Assembly: GCA_040387475.1 (NCBI GenBank)
Contig: JAZKDT010000001.1
Span: forward strand, 372,001 to 436,000
Reading direction: 5' to 3'
Length of the DNA: 64,000 nt
Source: UBA4416 sp040387475
Lineage (GTDB): Bacteria > Bacteroidota > Bacteroidia > B-17B0 > Aurantibacillaceae
In this document: positions 7,701 to 16,086 of the stretch, in pieces
Position numbering within the stretch: the stretch's first letter is position 1
How the letters are laid out: every line of letters begins with the position of its first letter
Translations under genes and position numbers: made by a program
The notes under the pieces: model-generated
Databases searched by the model: none
Told to the model about the DNA's origin: nothing
What the model saw: only the letters and a program-made list of their open reading frames with translations

Positions 7701-8603
7701 TTAATCTACTGATATATAATCTTTACTAAAGTAAACGCCTTTAGCTTCCTTCTCTAATTGTAAAATTAAATCGTTGGCTAAAGAGCTTGCGCCAAAACGA
7801 AACCATTTGTTATCCAGCCAGGCATTTCCTAAAGTTTCGTGCAGCATTACCAGATATTGCAATGCGCTTTTAGCCGTGCTAATGCCGCCGGCCGGTTTCA
7901 TTCCAACTTGAATTCCTGTTTTAAAATAGTAATCTTTAATAGCATCCAGCATCACTAATGTAACCGGCATAGTTGCCGCTACCCCAATTTTGCCGGTAGA
8001 TGTTTTAATAAAATCTGCTCCTGCATAAATGGCAATATCGCTGGCCCGACGCACATTATCCAACGTGGAAATTTCTCCGGTTTCAAAAATTACTTTTAAG
8101 CGGGCATTGTGTTTATGTGTGAGATCTTTAATGGTTGCAATTTCATCAAATACAAAATTGTAGTTGCCTTTTAAAAATTCGCCACGGCTGATAACCATAT
8201 CAATTTCATCGGCACCATTATCTAAAGCTAATTTTGTATCTAATAATTTTATCTGAAGCGTTGAGTTTCCGCTGGGAAAAGCGGTTGAAACGGATGCGAC
8301 TTTAACCTTACTTCCTTTTAATGCTTCTTTAGCCGTTTTTACCATTGTTGGATAAACACACACAGCAGCAGTGGTGGGCAAACCAGGTAAAGCAATGTGA
8401 GGATGCATGGCTTTGTAACACATTTGTGTTACTTTTCCTTCAGTATCTTTTCCTTCCAGAGTGGTTAGATCAATCATGTTCAATGCCAGTTTTAAAGCCT
8501 GCACTTTACTTCCTTTTTTGATGCTTCGTGTATTAAAACGAGCCACTCTTTCCTCTATTCCTACCTGATCGATAGTTGGGCTGTTTTTAAAATCGTATGC
8601 CAT
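7701..8603 (-). CDS. deoC: Deoxyribose-phosphate aldolase
   Basis: Class I aldolase that cleaves 2-deoxyribose 5-phosphate to acetaldehyde and glyceraldehyde 3-phosphate during deoxynucleoside breakdown. 300 residues, the long form of the family. The Schiff-base lysine is K200 in DFIKTSTGKIG; the second active-site lysine is K236 in GMKPAGGIS; the acid/base aspartate is D135 in ADEIDMVI. It is first in a minus-strand operon with the two ALDH genes, which fits disposal of the acetaldehyde product. Start ATG at 8603. Confidence 0.96.
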   Translation of the reverse strand: MAYDFKNSPTIDQVGIEERVARFNTRSIKKGSKVQALKLALNMIDLTTLEGKDTEGKVTQMCYKAMHPHIALPGLPTTAAVCVYPTMVKTAKEALKGSKVKVASVSTAFPSGNSTLQIKLLDTKLALDNGADEIDMVISRGEFLKGNYNFVFDEIATIKDLTHKHNARLKVIFETGEISTLDNVRRASDIAIYAGADFIKTSTGKIGVAATMPVTLVMLDAIKDYYFKTGIQVGMKPAGGISTAKSALQYLVMLHETLGNAWLDNKWFRFGASSLANDLILQLEKEAKGVYFSKDYISVD

Positions 8604-8751
8604 GTTAATCTTTATTAAAACAGGTTATTTACTTCAAAAGTAGTATATTTAATTGTATTTTTAAATTCTAAATTCTCTTAATCTGAGCGCTTCAGACCAT
8701 ATATTTTCTAACCAACCAGAACTGGTTACCAGCTCTGACAAAGAGAACCTG

Positions 8752-9285
8752 TTGTCTCACAAAGGGCTGGTTGTCTGGATGACAGGTTATTCAGGTTCGG
8801 GCAAAACAACCTTAGCATATGCCTTGGAAAGAAGATTACATGACGAAGGTATTTTAACAAAAGTGCTCGACGGAGACGTACTTCGGCAGGGAATGAACAA
8901 AGGTCTTGGTTTTAGTATGGAAGACAGAACCGAGAACATTCGTAGAACAGCCGAATTAGCTAAACAGTTAACCAGTTGTGGTGTTGTAGTGATTTGTAGT
9001 TTAATTACTCCCACTAATCAATTGCGACAACACGCCGAGAATATTATAGGTGAACAACACTTTATTTTGTATCATATTGCTACACCGTTAGACGTTTGCG
9101 AGAAGCGCGATGTAAAAGGTCATTATGCCAAAGCCAGAACCGGTGAGATTAAAGAATTTACAGGAGTTTCCAATCCGTTTGAATTTCCAACAAATGCCAT
9201 TTATAGTATCGATACTTCTGAACTTTCGGTTGAGGAAAGTGTTGATATGATGTTTGATGATGTTTTTCCTTTATTAGCTACCTGA
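8752..9285 (+). CDS. cysC: Adenylylsulfate (APS) kinase
   Basis: Phosphorylates APS to PAPS, the sulfate donor. 177 residues counted from a TTG at 8752. The Walker A motif GYSGSGKTT is at residues 12-20, followed by LDGDVLRQGMNKGLGFS, the APS-binding DRTENIRR, and GHYAKARTGEIKEFTG, all family hallmarks. The frame is open back to 8665 without an ATG, and the upstream codons (HIFSNQPELVTSSDKENLLSHKG) look like the usual cysC N-terminus. The true start may therefore be a non-ATG codon such as ATT 8665 or CTG 8683. No cysD, cysN or sulfate reductase is beside it. Its stop overlaps the next start (TGATG). Confidence 0.93.
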   Translation: MSHKGLVVWMTGYSGSGKTTLAYALERRLHDEGILTKVLDGDVLRQGMNKGLGFSMEDRTENIRRTAELAKQLTSCGVVVICSLITPTNQLRQHAENIIGEQHFILYHIATPLDVCEKRDVKGHYAKARTGEIKEFTGVSNPFEFPTNAIYSIDTSELSVEESVDMMFDDVFPLLAT

Positions 9286-10526
9286 TGTTTGCACTCTGCG
9301 ATAAAATGATTGCCAAAAATAAATTGAAGCCACACAGAAAACTGTTTGGCAATTACACTTTTTCGTGCTTTGAGGAAATGGATACGATTCCCAGGGATGA
9401 TTGGGATAAGGCGATTAAAGATAAAAACACATTTCTTACCTTCTCTTATTTAAACCTGATTCATCAACAGCGCACCGAAAATTTTCGCTTTCGGTATGTA
9501 ATTGTTTATAATGCTAAGCGACCAATAGGAGTTATTTATTTTCAGATTAATGATTTTTCAGCTTCGTTGTTTGGTGAGCTGATCGCTCATCAAATTAGTG
9601 AGCTGCAAAGCAAACGCGCTTCTGTGTTTCAAAAATACATTCAGCATAACGAAAACGAAACGATCATGCGTTTGGTAACTTGCGGTAATAATTTTATCAG
9701 TGGAGAACATGGATTTTATATTGATTTAAACAGCAAGAAAAATAAATTTAAAATTGTTGAAGGAGTGATTGATGCGGTGGCAAGAGAGGAAAAATTACGA
9801 GGGAAGATCTCCGCCATTTTGGTAAAAGATTTTTACGAAGAAGGCTTTGGCGATAAAGATTGTTGGTATTGCACTAAGTTCATTCACTTTAATGTAGAGC
9901 CAAACATGATTGTGGATTTGCCCGAGGGATTAAATAGCGTTACCGATTACCTGGCCCATTTTTCAAAAAAATATCGAAACCGCGCTAAGCATATTTTAGC
10001 TGCGAGTTCTTCCCTGGTTAAAAAAAGATTGACCGCCGCCGATATCATTAAGCATGATGATCGTTTGTATGAATTATACACGAATGTATTTGATCACGCC
10101 AAGTTTAAACTGGCACATTTGCCTAAAAATTATTTTGCTGATGTGGTAAAAACACAGCCCGAGTTATTTTACGTGGATGCCTGGTACATGGGAGATAAAA
10201 TGGTTTCGTTTGCCAGTGGATTTTATCTGTCCGAAGAAATTGAAGCGCATTATGTTGGGTTCGATTACGCCATCAATAAAGAATACGAATTATATCAAAC
10301 GTTATTGTACAGTTACATTGAAGAGGCAATTATTTCCGGAAAGAAGCGTATCAATTTAGGTCGCACGGCTTCCGAAATTAAATCTACCGTTGGAGCAAAA
10401 GCTCATGAGCTTATTTGTTACATTAAACCGCAAAATACTGTTTCAAAACTTATATTAAAGCCTTTCATGCAGTTTTTGCAGCCAACAGATTGGGTCCCCA
10501 GAAATCCTTTTAAAGAAGAGGTATAA
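9285..10526 (+). CDS. GNAT-fold acyltransferase (FemAB/BioF2-like)
   Basis: 413 residues. The C-terminal half (about 230-400) looks like the Acetyltransf_6/FemAB-like GNAT fold: YLAHFSKKYRNRAKHIL, FYVDAWYMGDKMVSFASGFY, HYVGFDYAINKEYELYQTLL and KRINLGRTASEIKSTVGAK. The N-terminal half is less distinctive. Such proteins transfer acyl or aminoacyl groups to lipid or peptidoglycan precursors, but the substrate here cannot be read. Translation is coupled to cysC (TGATG) and to the next gene (TAATG). An ATG at 9306 is an alternative start. No transmembrane helix is visible. Confidence 0.7.
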   Translation: MFALCDKMIAKNKLKPHRKLFGNYTFSCFEEMDTIPRDDWDKAIKDKNTFLTFSYLNLIHQQRTENFRFRYVIVYNAKRPIGVIYFQINDFSASLFGELIAHQISELQSKRASVFQKYIQHNENETIMRLVTCGNNFISGEHGFYIDLNSKKNKFKIVEGVIDAVAREEKLRGKISAILVKDFYEEGFGDKDCWYCTKFIHFNVEPNMIVDLPEGLNSVTDYLAHFSKKYRNRAKHILAASSSLVKKRLTAADIIKHDDRLYELYTNVFDHAKFKLAHLPKNYFADVVKTQPELFYVDAWYMGDKMVSFASGFYLSEEIEAHYVGFDYAINKEYELYQTLLYSYIEEAIISGKKRINLGRTASEIKSTVGAKAHELICYIKPQNTVSKLILKPFMQFLQPTDWVPRNPFKEEV

Positions 10527-11023
10527 TGTCACTGCCTCCATATCTCGTTTTTCCCGTTATCACGTCTGATAAAATTATACTCCGCGAAGTATCAGAAGCC
10601 GACCTGAAAGATATTCTTGAAATTCAGTTTTATGATGGGGTGGCAGCTGATACAATGGAAGAAGGCAAAGAAATGTTGGCAAAAATCAATCGAAATTACA
10701 GGGATGGAGATTCTATTCATTGGGGTATTGCAGATCAAGCCACTAACCAACTTGTAGGTACCTTAGGCTACTATAGAAGTTTTAAGGAGAACACCGGAGA
10801 ATTAGGCTGTGTTTTATTAGCTCAGTTTCGTGGGCAGGGATTTATGAGTCGTGCGATGGAGCTGGTTATTAATTATGGGTTCAGTACCATGCAATTAGAT
10901 CGGATTATAGCTATCACCACAACCCATAATGCAGCTGCTGTAAAATTACTCGAAGGTCTTGGTTTTTTCAAAACTCGCTATTTAGAAGATAACGAAGTTA
11001 AGTTTGAAGTAAAACGAAAATAA
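10526..11023 (+). CDS. RimJ/RimL-like GNAT N-acetyltransferase
   Basis: 165 residues with one GNAT domain: ILREVSEADLKDILEIQ at the N-terminus, then LGYYRSFKENTGELGCVLL, the acetyl-CoA pyrophosphate loop QFRGQGFMSRAM, and AVKLLEGLGFFKTRYLED at the end. It resembles ribosomal-protein and amino-acid N-acetyltransferases (Acetyltransf_3); the acceptor is unknown. It is the last gene of the cysC operon, its ATG overlapping the previous stop codon, and is followed at once by the hairpin at 11023-11048. Confidence 0.85.
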   Translation: MSLPPYLVFPVITSDKIILREVSEADLKDILEIQFYDGVAADTMEEGKEMLAKINRNYRDGDSIHWGIADQATNQLVGTLGYYRSFKENTGELGCVLLAQFRGQGFMSRAMELVINYGFSTMQLDRIIAITTTHNAAAVKLLEGLGFFKTRYLEDNEVKFEVKRK

Positions 11024-11048
11024 AAGGAGACAATTAATCGTCTCCTTT
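11023..11048. terminator. Bidirectional intrinsic terminator
   Basis: 9-bp perfect stem AAAGGAGAC / GTCTCCTTT with an 8-base loop, between the convergent genes ending at 11023 and 11060. It starts on the stop codon of the GNAT gene. Confidence 0.85.
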
Positions 11049-11059
11049 ATTAAATGCTG

Positions 11060-11503
11060 TTAATCATCCGAAGGATCCGGTGCTTTTTTCGCAGCCGCTT
11101 TTTTAGCTTTTATTTTTTTAGGCCAAAGTACATTAATTAACTCGTTGTGAACAGTCATCATGGAGGTACTAATGCCATTAATGATCGTAACATCTTTATT
11201 TGAGTTATCTCTCCAGGTACGCTTTACCTCCTCTTCAGAATTGTCCTCTTTAATGATATAAAATTTCACTAATTTTCTGTTTCTAACTTCAGCTTTACCG
11301 CTCCAGCAGTTTGCTTTTGAGCCAATACGGGATGTAATGATAACGTCAGTGTAAACTCCGTCTTCTACCTCTTCAGCTCCCCGTTCATCAAATTTCTGAG
11401 ACCATTTATTATAACAGGTTAACTCGCGGGGTTCCTCTGTTTGCGCTTTGACTTGAGTGACAGTTAATAATATAATACCGGCTAAAAGTATTTTTTTAAT
11501 CAT
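11060..11503 (-). CDS. Small exported protein, unknown
   Basis: 147 residues with a clear signal peptide (MIKKILLAGIILLTVTQVKA, cleavage expected before Q21). The mature part is hydrophilic, with WSQKFDERGAEEVEDGVYTDV and NCWSGKAEVRNRKLVKFYI, and ends in a Lys/Ala-rich tail (KKIKAKKAAAKKAPDPSDD). No T9SS sorting domain is visible. Probably periplasmic. I do not recognise the family. Confidence 0.65.
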   Translation of the reverse strand: MIKKILLAGIILLTVTQVKAQTEEPRELTCYNKWSQKFDERGAEEVEDGVYTDVIITSRIGSKANCWSGKAEVRNRKLVKFYIIKEDNSEEEVKRTWRDNSNKDVTIINGISTSMMTVHNELINVLWPKKIKAKKAAAKKAPDPSDD

Positions 11504-11576
11504 GAGAATAGTGTTTTAGAAACATAAATATACAATTTATCATATCTAAAACAATCTCCTGTAAATTTTTTTTCTA

Positions 11577-13034
11577 TTAATCCTTGTTTTTCAACAGGAT
11601 TAGCTGCGTTACATCATCCTCAAACAACACCTGCTTTTTGCTTAAATTCTCAAAATCCCTGTCTTTTTTAAATAGCAATAAATAATCATCATATTTAGTA
11701 ATCCCTCTGCGGTGAGTTGGGTTTAGCCATTTCAAGTCCAAGGTATAACGGTAGAAATTAGTTCCAGGTTCCAGTATCCAGTTAATACCCAACCGAATTT
11801 GTTTGGTGGGTTGTTTCTGATGTTCGGCAGTGAGCATACGCATGGCATTTTTTACCCCTCGGTCTTGTTTCCAGTCTTTAAAATAATCCAGATTATGATT
11901 TGTATAAAGGTTATAGCCTAAAAGAATGACAAAGATGCTTGATAGAGCCAACGTTGACCTCACGTAACCGTTTTTGTACACCTGTGCGATGAGGAAAACC
12001 ATGTTGAGCATAAATAACGGGTAAAAAAATAGAGCAAACCGGTGAATGTAGTAATCGTTTCCAAGCATATGATGTTGTAAAACAGTCATGCCAACAATTG
12101 CCAATAGCGTTAGGTTACAAAAAACTAAGGGCAGGTTGGATTTTAAAAAGGCGAAGTCTCTTTTAAAAAATTTAAAAACGATAAAACTCCCAATGGAAAC
12201 AACAACTATAATCACCATGCTTTTTAAAATTCCCAGGTAAAAATCGGGCACATGCATTTCGTAAAATAAACTATAAATGGCCGTTCCAATCGTATCTTCT
12301 GTAAAACCATTCTTACCGCCAAAATCAAGCAAGTTCATTTTTGAGATTCGTCGGAGCGGCTCATATAAAACTAATCCTAAAATGATAACCGACACAATAT
12401 TGACCTTATTAATTTGATAGAAGCGGTAATTGTGTTTATTGCTAATCAATTCAACACTATTATAAACGATCAAAGCTGCCACGTAATAATTCAGCAACGA
12501 AAAATTACTCAGCACAGCTAAAAAAGCACCCAAGTTAAAACCTATTAAATGCCAGTAGTTTCGAGAAGTAAAGTATACGCTTAAATAATAGACACTCATC
12601 ATTAAAAACGCGACGGATAATCCATAACCCCGGGCTAAGGCAAAAAAATCGAGCAGGTAGGGATTTAGTGTGAACAAAAGATAACCAAACCATACACATT
12701 CGCGGCAATGTCTGTAACATAATAGAATAACAAACAAACTATAGATGATAAATGCAAGGCAATTTGGTAGTCGTAAAGCCATTTCAGAACTTCCAAAAAA
12801 CAGCTCACAATATTTCATCAAAACCGTATTTAAGATATGGTTATTAGTATAAGGTGTTTTGTATGAAATAATGTCCATAAAACTTTGATGCACGTAATGC
12901 GTATAAGAATAACTTTCGTCATGCGTGAATGAAGCGTAATAAGCTTTATAACTGATATACCAGACTAAGCCAATCGCACATAAACAAGACAAAAGCAGTT
13001 GCAGGTAATTTGTTTTATGAATTAAAGGCGACAC
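11577..13034 (-). CDS. Polytopic GT-C-fold glycosyltransferase-like membrane protein (GT39/ArnT type)
   Basis: 485 residues with about ten hydrophobic helices in the first 380 residues and a soluble C-terminal tail. The first extracytoplasmic loop contains FTHDESYSYTHYV, matching the acidic motif (often DE) of lipid-phosphate-sugar-dependent GT-C transferases, and LDFFALARGYGLSVAFLMM resembles the GT39 core. It probably moves a sugar from a polyprenyl-phosphate donor to a periplasmic acceptor. The apparent start is a GTG at 13034. It stands alone between terminators, so the acceptor is not indicated. Confidence 0.7.
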   Translation of the reverse strand: MSPLIHKTNYLQLLLSCLCAIGLVWYISYKAYYASFTHDESYSYTHYVHQSFMDIISYKTPYTNNHILNTVLMKYCELFFGSSEMALRLPNCLAFIIYSLFVILLCYRHCRECVWFGYLLFTLNPYLLDFFALARGYGLSVAFLMMSVYYLSVYFTSRNYWHLIGFNLGAFLAVLSNFSLLNYYVAALIVYNSVELISNKHNYRFYQINKVNIVSVIILGLVLYEPLRRISKMNLLDFGGKNGFTEDTIGTAIYSLFYEMHVPDFYLGILKSMVIIVVVSIGSFIVFKFFKRDFAFLKSNLPLVFCNLTLLAIVGMTVLQHHMLGNDYYIHRFALFFYPLFMLNMVFLIAQVYKNGYVRSTLALSSIFVILLGYNLYTNHNLDYFKDWKQDRGVKNAMRMLTAEHQKQPTKQIRLGINWILEPGTNFYRYTLDLKWLNPTHRRGITKYDDYLLLFKKDRDFENLSKKQVLFEDDVTQLILLKNKD

Positions 13035-13203
13035 AGATACCGGATTAATGGATAATTCAAATATATTAATTCTATTTTGTTTTTAATGGATTTGACATTT
13101 AGCTCGTCGAAGGCCTATAAATACTGATGTTTTAAGACATGCTACAAATTATAGCAAAGAGGCGTGTCTTTTTGTTGTTATTTTGCTGAAATTATTTTGT
13201 CGT

Positions 13204-14742
13204 ATGCTAGTTAAAACGTTTGGAAGCGCCGTGCATGGTATAACAGCCACAACGGTTACAGTAGAGGTTAATATTTCACAAGGAATAAATTTTTTCATGG
13301 TTGGCTTGCCCGATAGCGCAGTCAAAGAAAGCCATCAGCGCATTGACGCTGCTTTAAAAAATAATAATTTAAAAATACCAGGAAAACAGATCACGATTAA
13401 TATGGCGCCCGCCGATATTAAAAAAGAAGGCTCTGCTTACGACCTTACAATAGCTGTTGGGATAATGGCGGCTTCGGAGCAGATACGTTGCGAAGACATT
13501 TCCAGTTACATCATTATGGGAGAACTTTCTCTGGATGGAGAATTGCGCCCTATTAAAGGAACGCTCCCTATTGCTATTAAAGCTAAGCAGGAGGGGTTTA
13601 AAGGGTTGATCATCCCGGAAGCCAATGCCAAAGAAGCCGCTGTAGTAGATGGCCTCGACATTTATGGTGTTTCCAATATCAGACAGGTGATAGGATTTTT
13701 TAATGAGACCGAAATATTGGAAAAAACAACTATTGATATTGAACAGGAGTTTTTAACCCGTTTGGATGACATCGAATTTGATTTTTCAGATGTAAAAGGT
13801 CAGGAAAATATTAAACGAGCATTGGAAATTGCGGCTTCGGGTGGCCATAACGTTATTTTAATTGGTCCGCCGGGAGCGGGAAAAACAATGTTGAGCAAGC
13901 GCATGCCTTCTATTTTACCACCTTTAACTTTAGATGAGGCCTTAGAAACAACAAAAATACACAGTGTTGCAGGCCGCACAACTAAAACCATGGGATTGGT
14001 AACCAAACGCCCGTTCCGAAGCCCACATCATACCATTTCAGATGTAGCGCTGGTTGGCGGAGGCATGAACGCACAACCTGGCGAAATTTCGTTAGCACAC
14101 AATGGCGTGTTATTTTTGGATGAACTACCCGAATTTAAGAGAACGGTGTTAGAAGTCATGCGTCAGCCATTAGAAGACAGAATTGTGACGATTTCGAGAG
14201 CGCGATTTAGCGTGGAGTATCCAGCCAGTTTTATGCTGATGGCGAGTATGAATCCTTGTCCCTGCGGCTATTACAACCATCCCGAAAAGGATTGTGTTTG
14301 TGCACCCGGCGTGGTTCAAAAATACCTGAATAAGATATCCGGCCCCTTATTGGATCGTATCGACCTGCACGTGGAAGTAACGCCGGTACCTTTTAGTGAG
14401 CTAAGCAGAGCGCAAAGTTCTGAAACCAGTAAAGATATCAGGGACCGGGTTATAAAAGCAAGATTGATACAAACGCAGCGGTATAAAACATCCGATGGCA
14501 TTTATTGCAACGCACAAATGCGTACCAAAGATTTAAGAGCATACTGTAATCTTGACGAAGCCAGTAACACCTTGTTAAAAACGGCGATGGAGCGGCTTGG
14601 GCTATCAGCAAGGGCGTACGACCGAATCTTAAAGGTTGCCAGAACGATAGCTGATCTGGAAGAGTCAAAAAACATTCTCACGAATCATATTGCGGAAGCT
14701 ATTCAATACAGAAGTTTGGATAGAGAAGGTTGGGCAGGGTAG
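13204..14742 (+). CDS. comM: YifB/ComM-family Mg-chelatase-like AAA+ ATPase
   Basis: 512 residues from the ATG at 13204; a TTG at 13183 would add seven residues. The order is an N-terminal ribosomal-S5/LonC-like domain (GLPDSAVKESHQRI), Walker A GPPGAGKT (221-228), Walker B VLFLDELPEF (302-311), a cysteine cluster NPCPCGYYNHPEKDCVC, and the C-terminal Mg_chelatase_C region (LSARAYDRILKVARTIADLE). ComM is a branch-migration helicase that helps integrate DNA during natural transformation; that role is known for the family and not shown here. The MerR gene follows 81 bases later with its own promoter. Confidence 0.93.
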   Translation: MLVKTFGSAVHGITATTVTVEVNISQGINFFMVGLPDSAVKESHQRIDAALKNNNLKIPGKQITINMAPADIKKEGSAYDLTIAVGIMAASEQIRCEDISSYIIMGELSLDGELRPIKGTLPIAIKAKQEGFKGLIIPEANAKEAAVVDGLDIYGVSNIRQVIGFFNETEILEKTTIDIEQEFLTRLDDIEFDFSDVKGQENIKRALEIAASGGHNVILIGPPGAGKTMLSKRMPSILPPLTLDEALETTKIHSVAGRTTKTMGLVTKRPFRSPHHTISDVALVGGGMNAQPGEISLAHNGVLFLDELPEFKRTVLEVMRQPLEDRIVTISRARFSVEYPASFMLMASMNPCPCGYYNHPEKDCVCAPGVVQKYLNKISGPLLDRIDLHVEVTPVPFSELSRAQSSETSKDIRDRVIKARLIQTQRYKTSDGIYCNAQMRTKDLRAYCNLDEASNTLLKTAMERLGLSARAYDRILKVARTIADLEESKNILTNHIAEAIQYRSLDREGWAG

Positions 14743-14773
14743 TTTTTTTAATCGGTTGATTTTACAATCTTCG

Positions 14774-14804
14774 TTGTACAATAAACAAAAATGGTTTAGC
14801 TTTG
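14774..14804 (+). promoter_or_regulatory. Bacteroidota-type promoter for the MerR-B12 gene
   Basis: TTG at 14774-14776 and TAGCTTTG at 14797-14804 match the -33 TTG and -7 TAnnTTTG elements, separated by 20 bases. The predicted start of transcription is near 14811, just upstream of the ATG at 14824. Confidence 0.6.
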
Positions 14805-14823
14805 TTATAAAGGTAAATCGATC

Positions 14824-15744
14824 ATGCCAACCAAGTACGCCATAAAAGATCTGGAAAGACTTTCGGGAATTAAGGCCCACACTTTACGCATTTGGGAACA
14901 GCGTTACGGTATTTTAAAACCGGAACGTACTGATACTAATATCAGGTACTACACCTCCGCCGACCTGAAACATATTTTAAATGTGTCGCTTTTAAACAGT
15001 AACGGGTTTAAAATTTCTAAAATTGCTAAACTGCCTTCTGATGAAGTTATAAAACAGGCACAGTCTATTTTTAACAATTACAGCAATGAAGATGATCAGA
15101 TCGATAATCTGATGTTATGCATGATGGATCTAAATGAAGCCAAGTTCGAAAAGATCATTGCTAATTGTATTATCCGATTTGGATTCGAAACAACGGTAGA
15201 AAAGATTATTTTTCCATTTATGCGTCAAATAGGTAATATGTGGCAATTGGGAGTTGTTAACCCGGCACAGGAGCATTTTATCTCTAATTTAATCCGTCAG
15301 AAAGTGACGGTTGCTACCGATAGCTTATTTCCTGAGCCATTGGCTAATCCCAAAACCTTTTTACTGTACCTTCCCGAAAACGAGTTACATGAACTCGGAC
15401 TATTATATTGCAATTTTTTAATCAAAGCCAAAGGCCATAAGTGTTTATATATCGGGCCCTCTATTCCCTTATTAGATTTGTTTTCGGTAAGCGATGTCGT
15501 TCATCCCGATGTGATTGTAACCATACTTACCAATTCATTTGACGACACAACGGTACAGGCATACCTGAACAACCTGGCTTTTTCTTTTCCAAACTCAACA
15601 ATAATGGTATCCGGGCGCGTATTTTTTGATGGAAATGAGCACGTGGAGCTCCCAAAAAATGTTATTTTGTTCGAATCTCACGAACAGTTTAAAAATGTGC
15701 TGCATAGTGTTAACTTTGCATTTAATGTATACAAATCTAATTAA
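14824..15744 (+). CDS. MerR-family regulator with cobalamin-binding domain (CarH/LitR-like)
   Basis: 306 residues. The N-terminal MerR helix-turn-helix is YAIKDLERLSGIKAHTLRIW (5-24) followed by EQRYGILKPERTDTNIRYY. Next come a four-helix B12-binding-2 domain and a Rossmann-like B12-binding domain. The CarH signature Wx9EH is complete (W140, E150, H151), and H189 in ENELHELG matches the lower-axial histidine. The residue after W140 is Gln, where Thermus CarH has the His that forms the light-induced second axial bond. It may bind adenosylcobalamin and repress in the dark, but light response is uncertain. No carotenoid genes are adjacent. Its last 20 bases overlap the next gene. Confidence 0.88.
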   Translation: MPTKYAIKDLERLSGIKAHTLRIWEQRYGILKPERTDTNIRYYTSADLKHILNVSLLNSNGFKISKIAKLPSDEVIKQAQSIFNNYSNEDDQIDNLMLCMMDLNEAKFEKIIANCIIRFGFETTVEKIIFPFMRQIGNMWQLGVVNPAQEHFISNLIRQKVTVATDSLFPEPLANPKTFLLYLPENELHELGLLYCNFLIKAKGHKCLYIGPSIPLLDLFSVSDVVHPDVIVTILTNSFDDTTVQAYLNNLAFSFPNSTIMVSGRVFFDGNEHVELPKNVILFESHEQFKNVLHSVNFAFNVYKSN

Positions 15745-16081
15745 ACTCTGTATTGTTTCGATACTCTTGTTTTCGTGTAAACCTAAAGACGAAGATGATG
15801 AACCTGTGCCTACCGGTATTTTAAGTGAGGAGCAATTAGTTAAAGTATTAACCGATGCATACCTGGCAGAAGGAGCTTCAGGCATCAATATTAAAAACGT
15901 TTCGGGCGAAAAATATGATTCAGCTTATATATTTAATCCTTTGAAAGATAACCATATTGAAAAAGCCCAATTTGATTCAACTATGTCTTATTATACAAAA
16001 CACCCTAAAAAACTGAAAATTGTTTACGATAAAATACTGGAGAAGTTAAGTGCAGTGCAGGCAAACGGAAAGCTGGACTAA
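15725..16081 (+). CDS. DUF4296-like lipoprotein
   Basis: 118 residues from the ATG at 15725, which overlaps the end of the MerR gene by 20 bases; the longer upstream frame lies wholly within that gene. A lipoprotein signal (MYTNLIKLCIVSILLFSC) places the lipidated cysteine at residue 18. The mature region has GILSEEQLVKVLTDAYLAEG and FDSTMSYYTKHPKKLKIVYD, the pattern of DUF4296, a small Bacteroidota-specific family of unknown role. The M20 amidohydrolase gene follows after a few bases, suggesting co-transcription. Confidence 0.8.
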   Translation: MYTNLIKLCIVSILLFSCKPKDEDDEPVPTGILSEEQLVKVLTDAYLAEGASGINIKNVSGEKYDSAYIFNPLKDNHIEKAQFDSTMSYYTKHPKKLKIVYDKILEKLSAVQANGKLD

Positions 16082-16086
16082 ATGTG

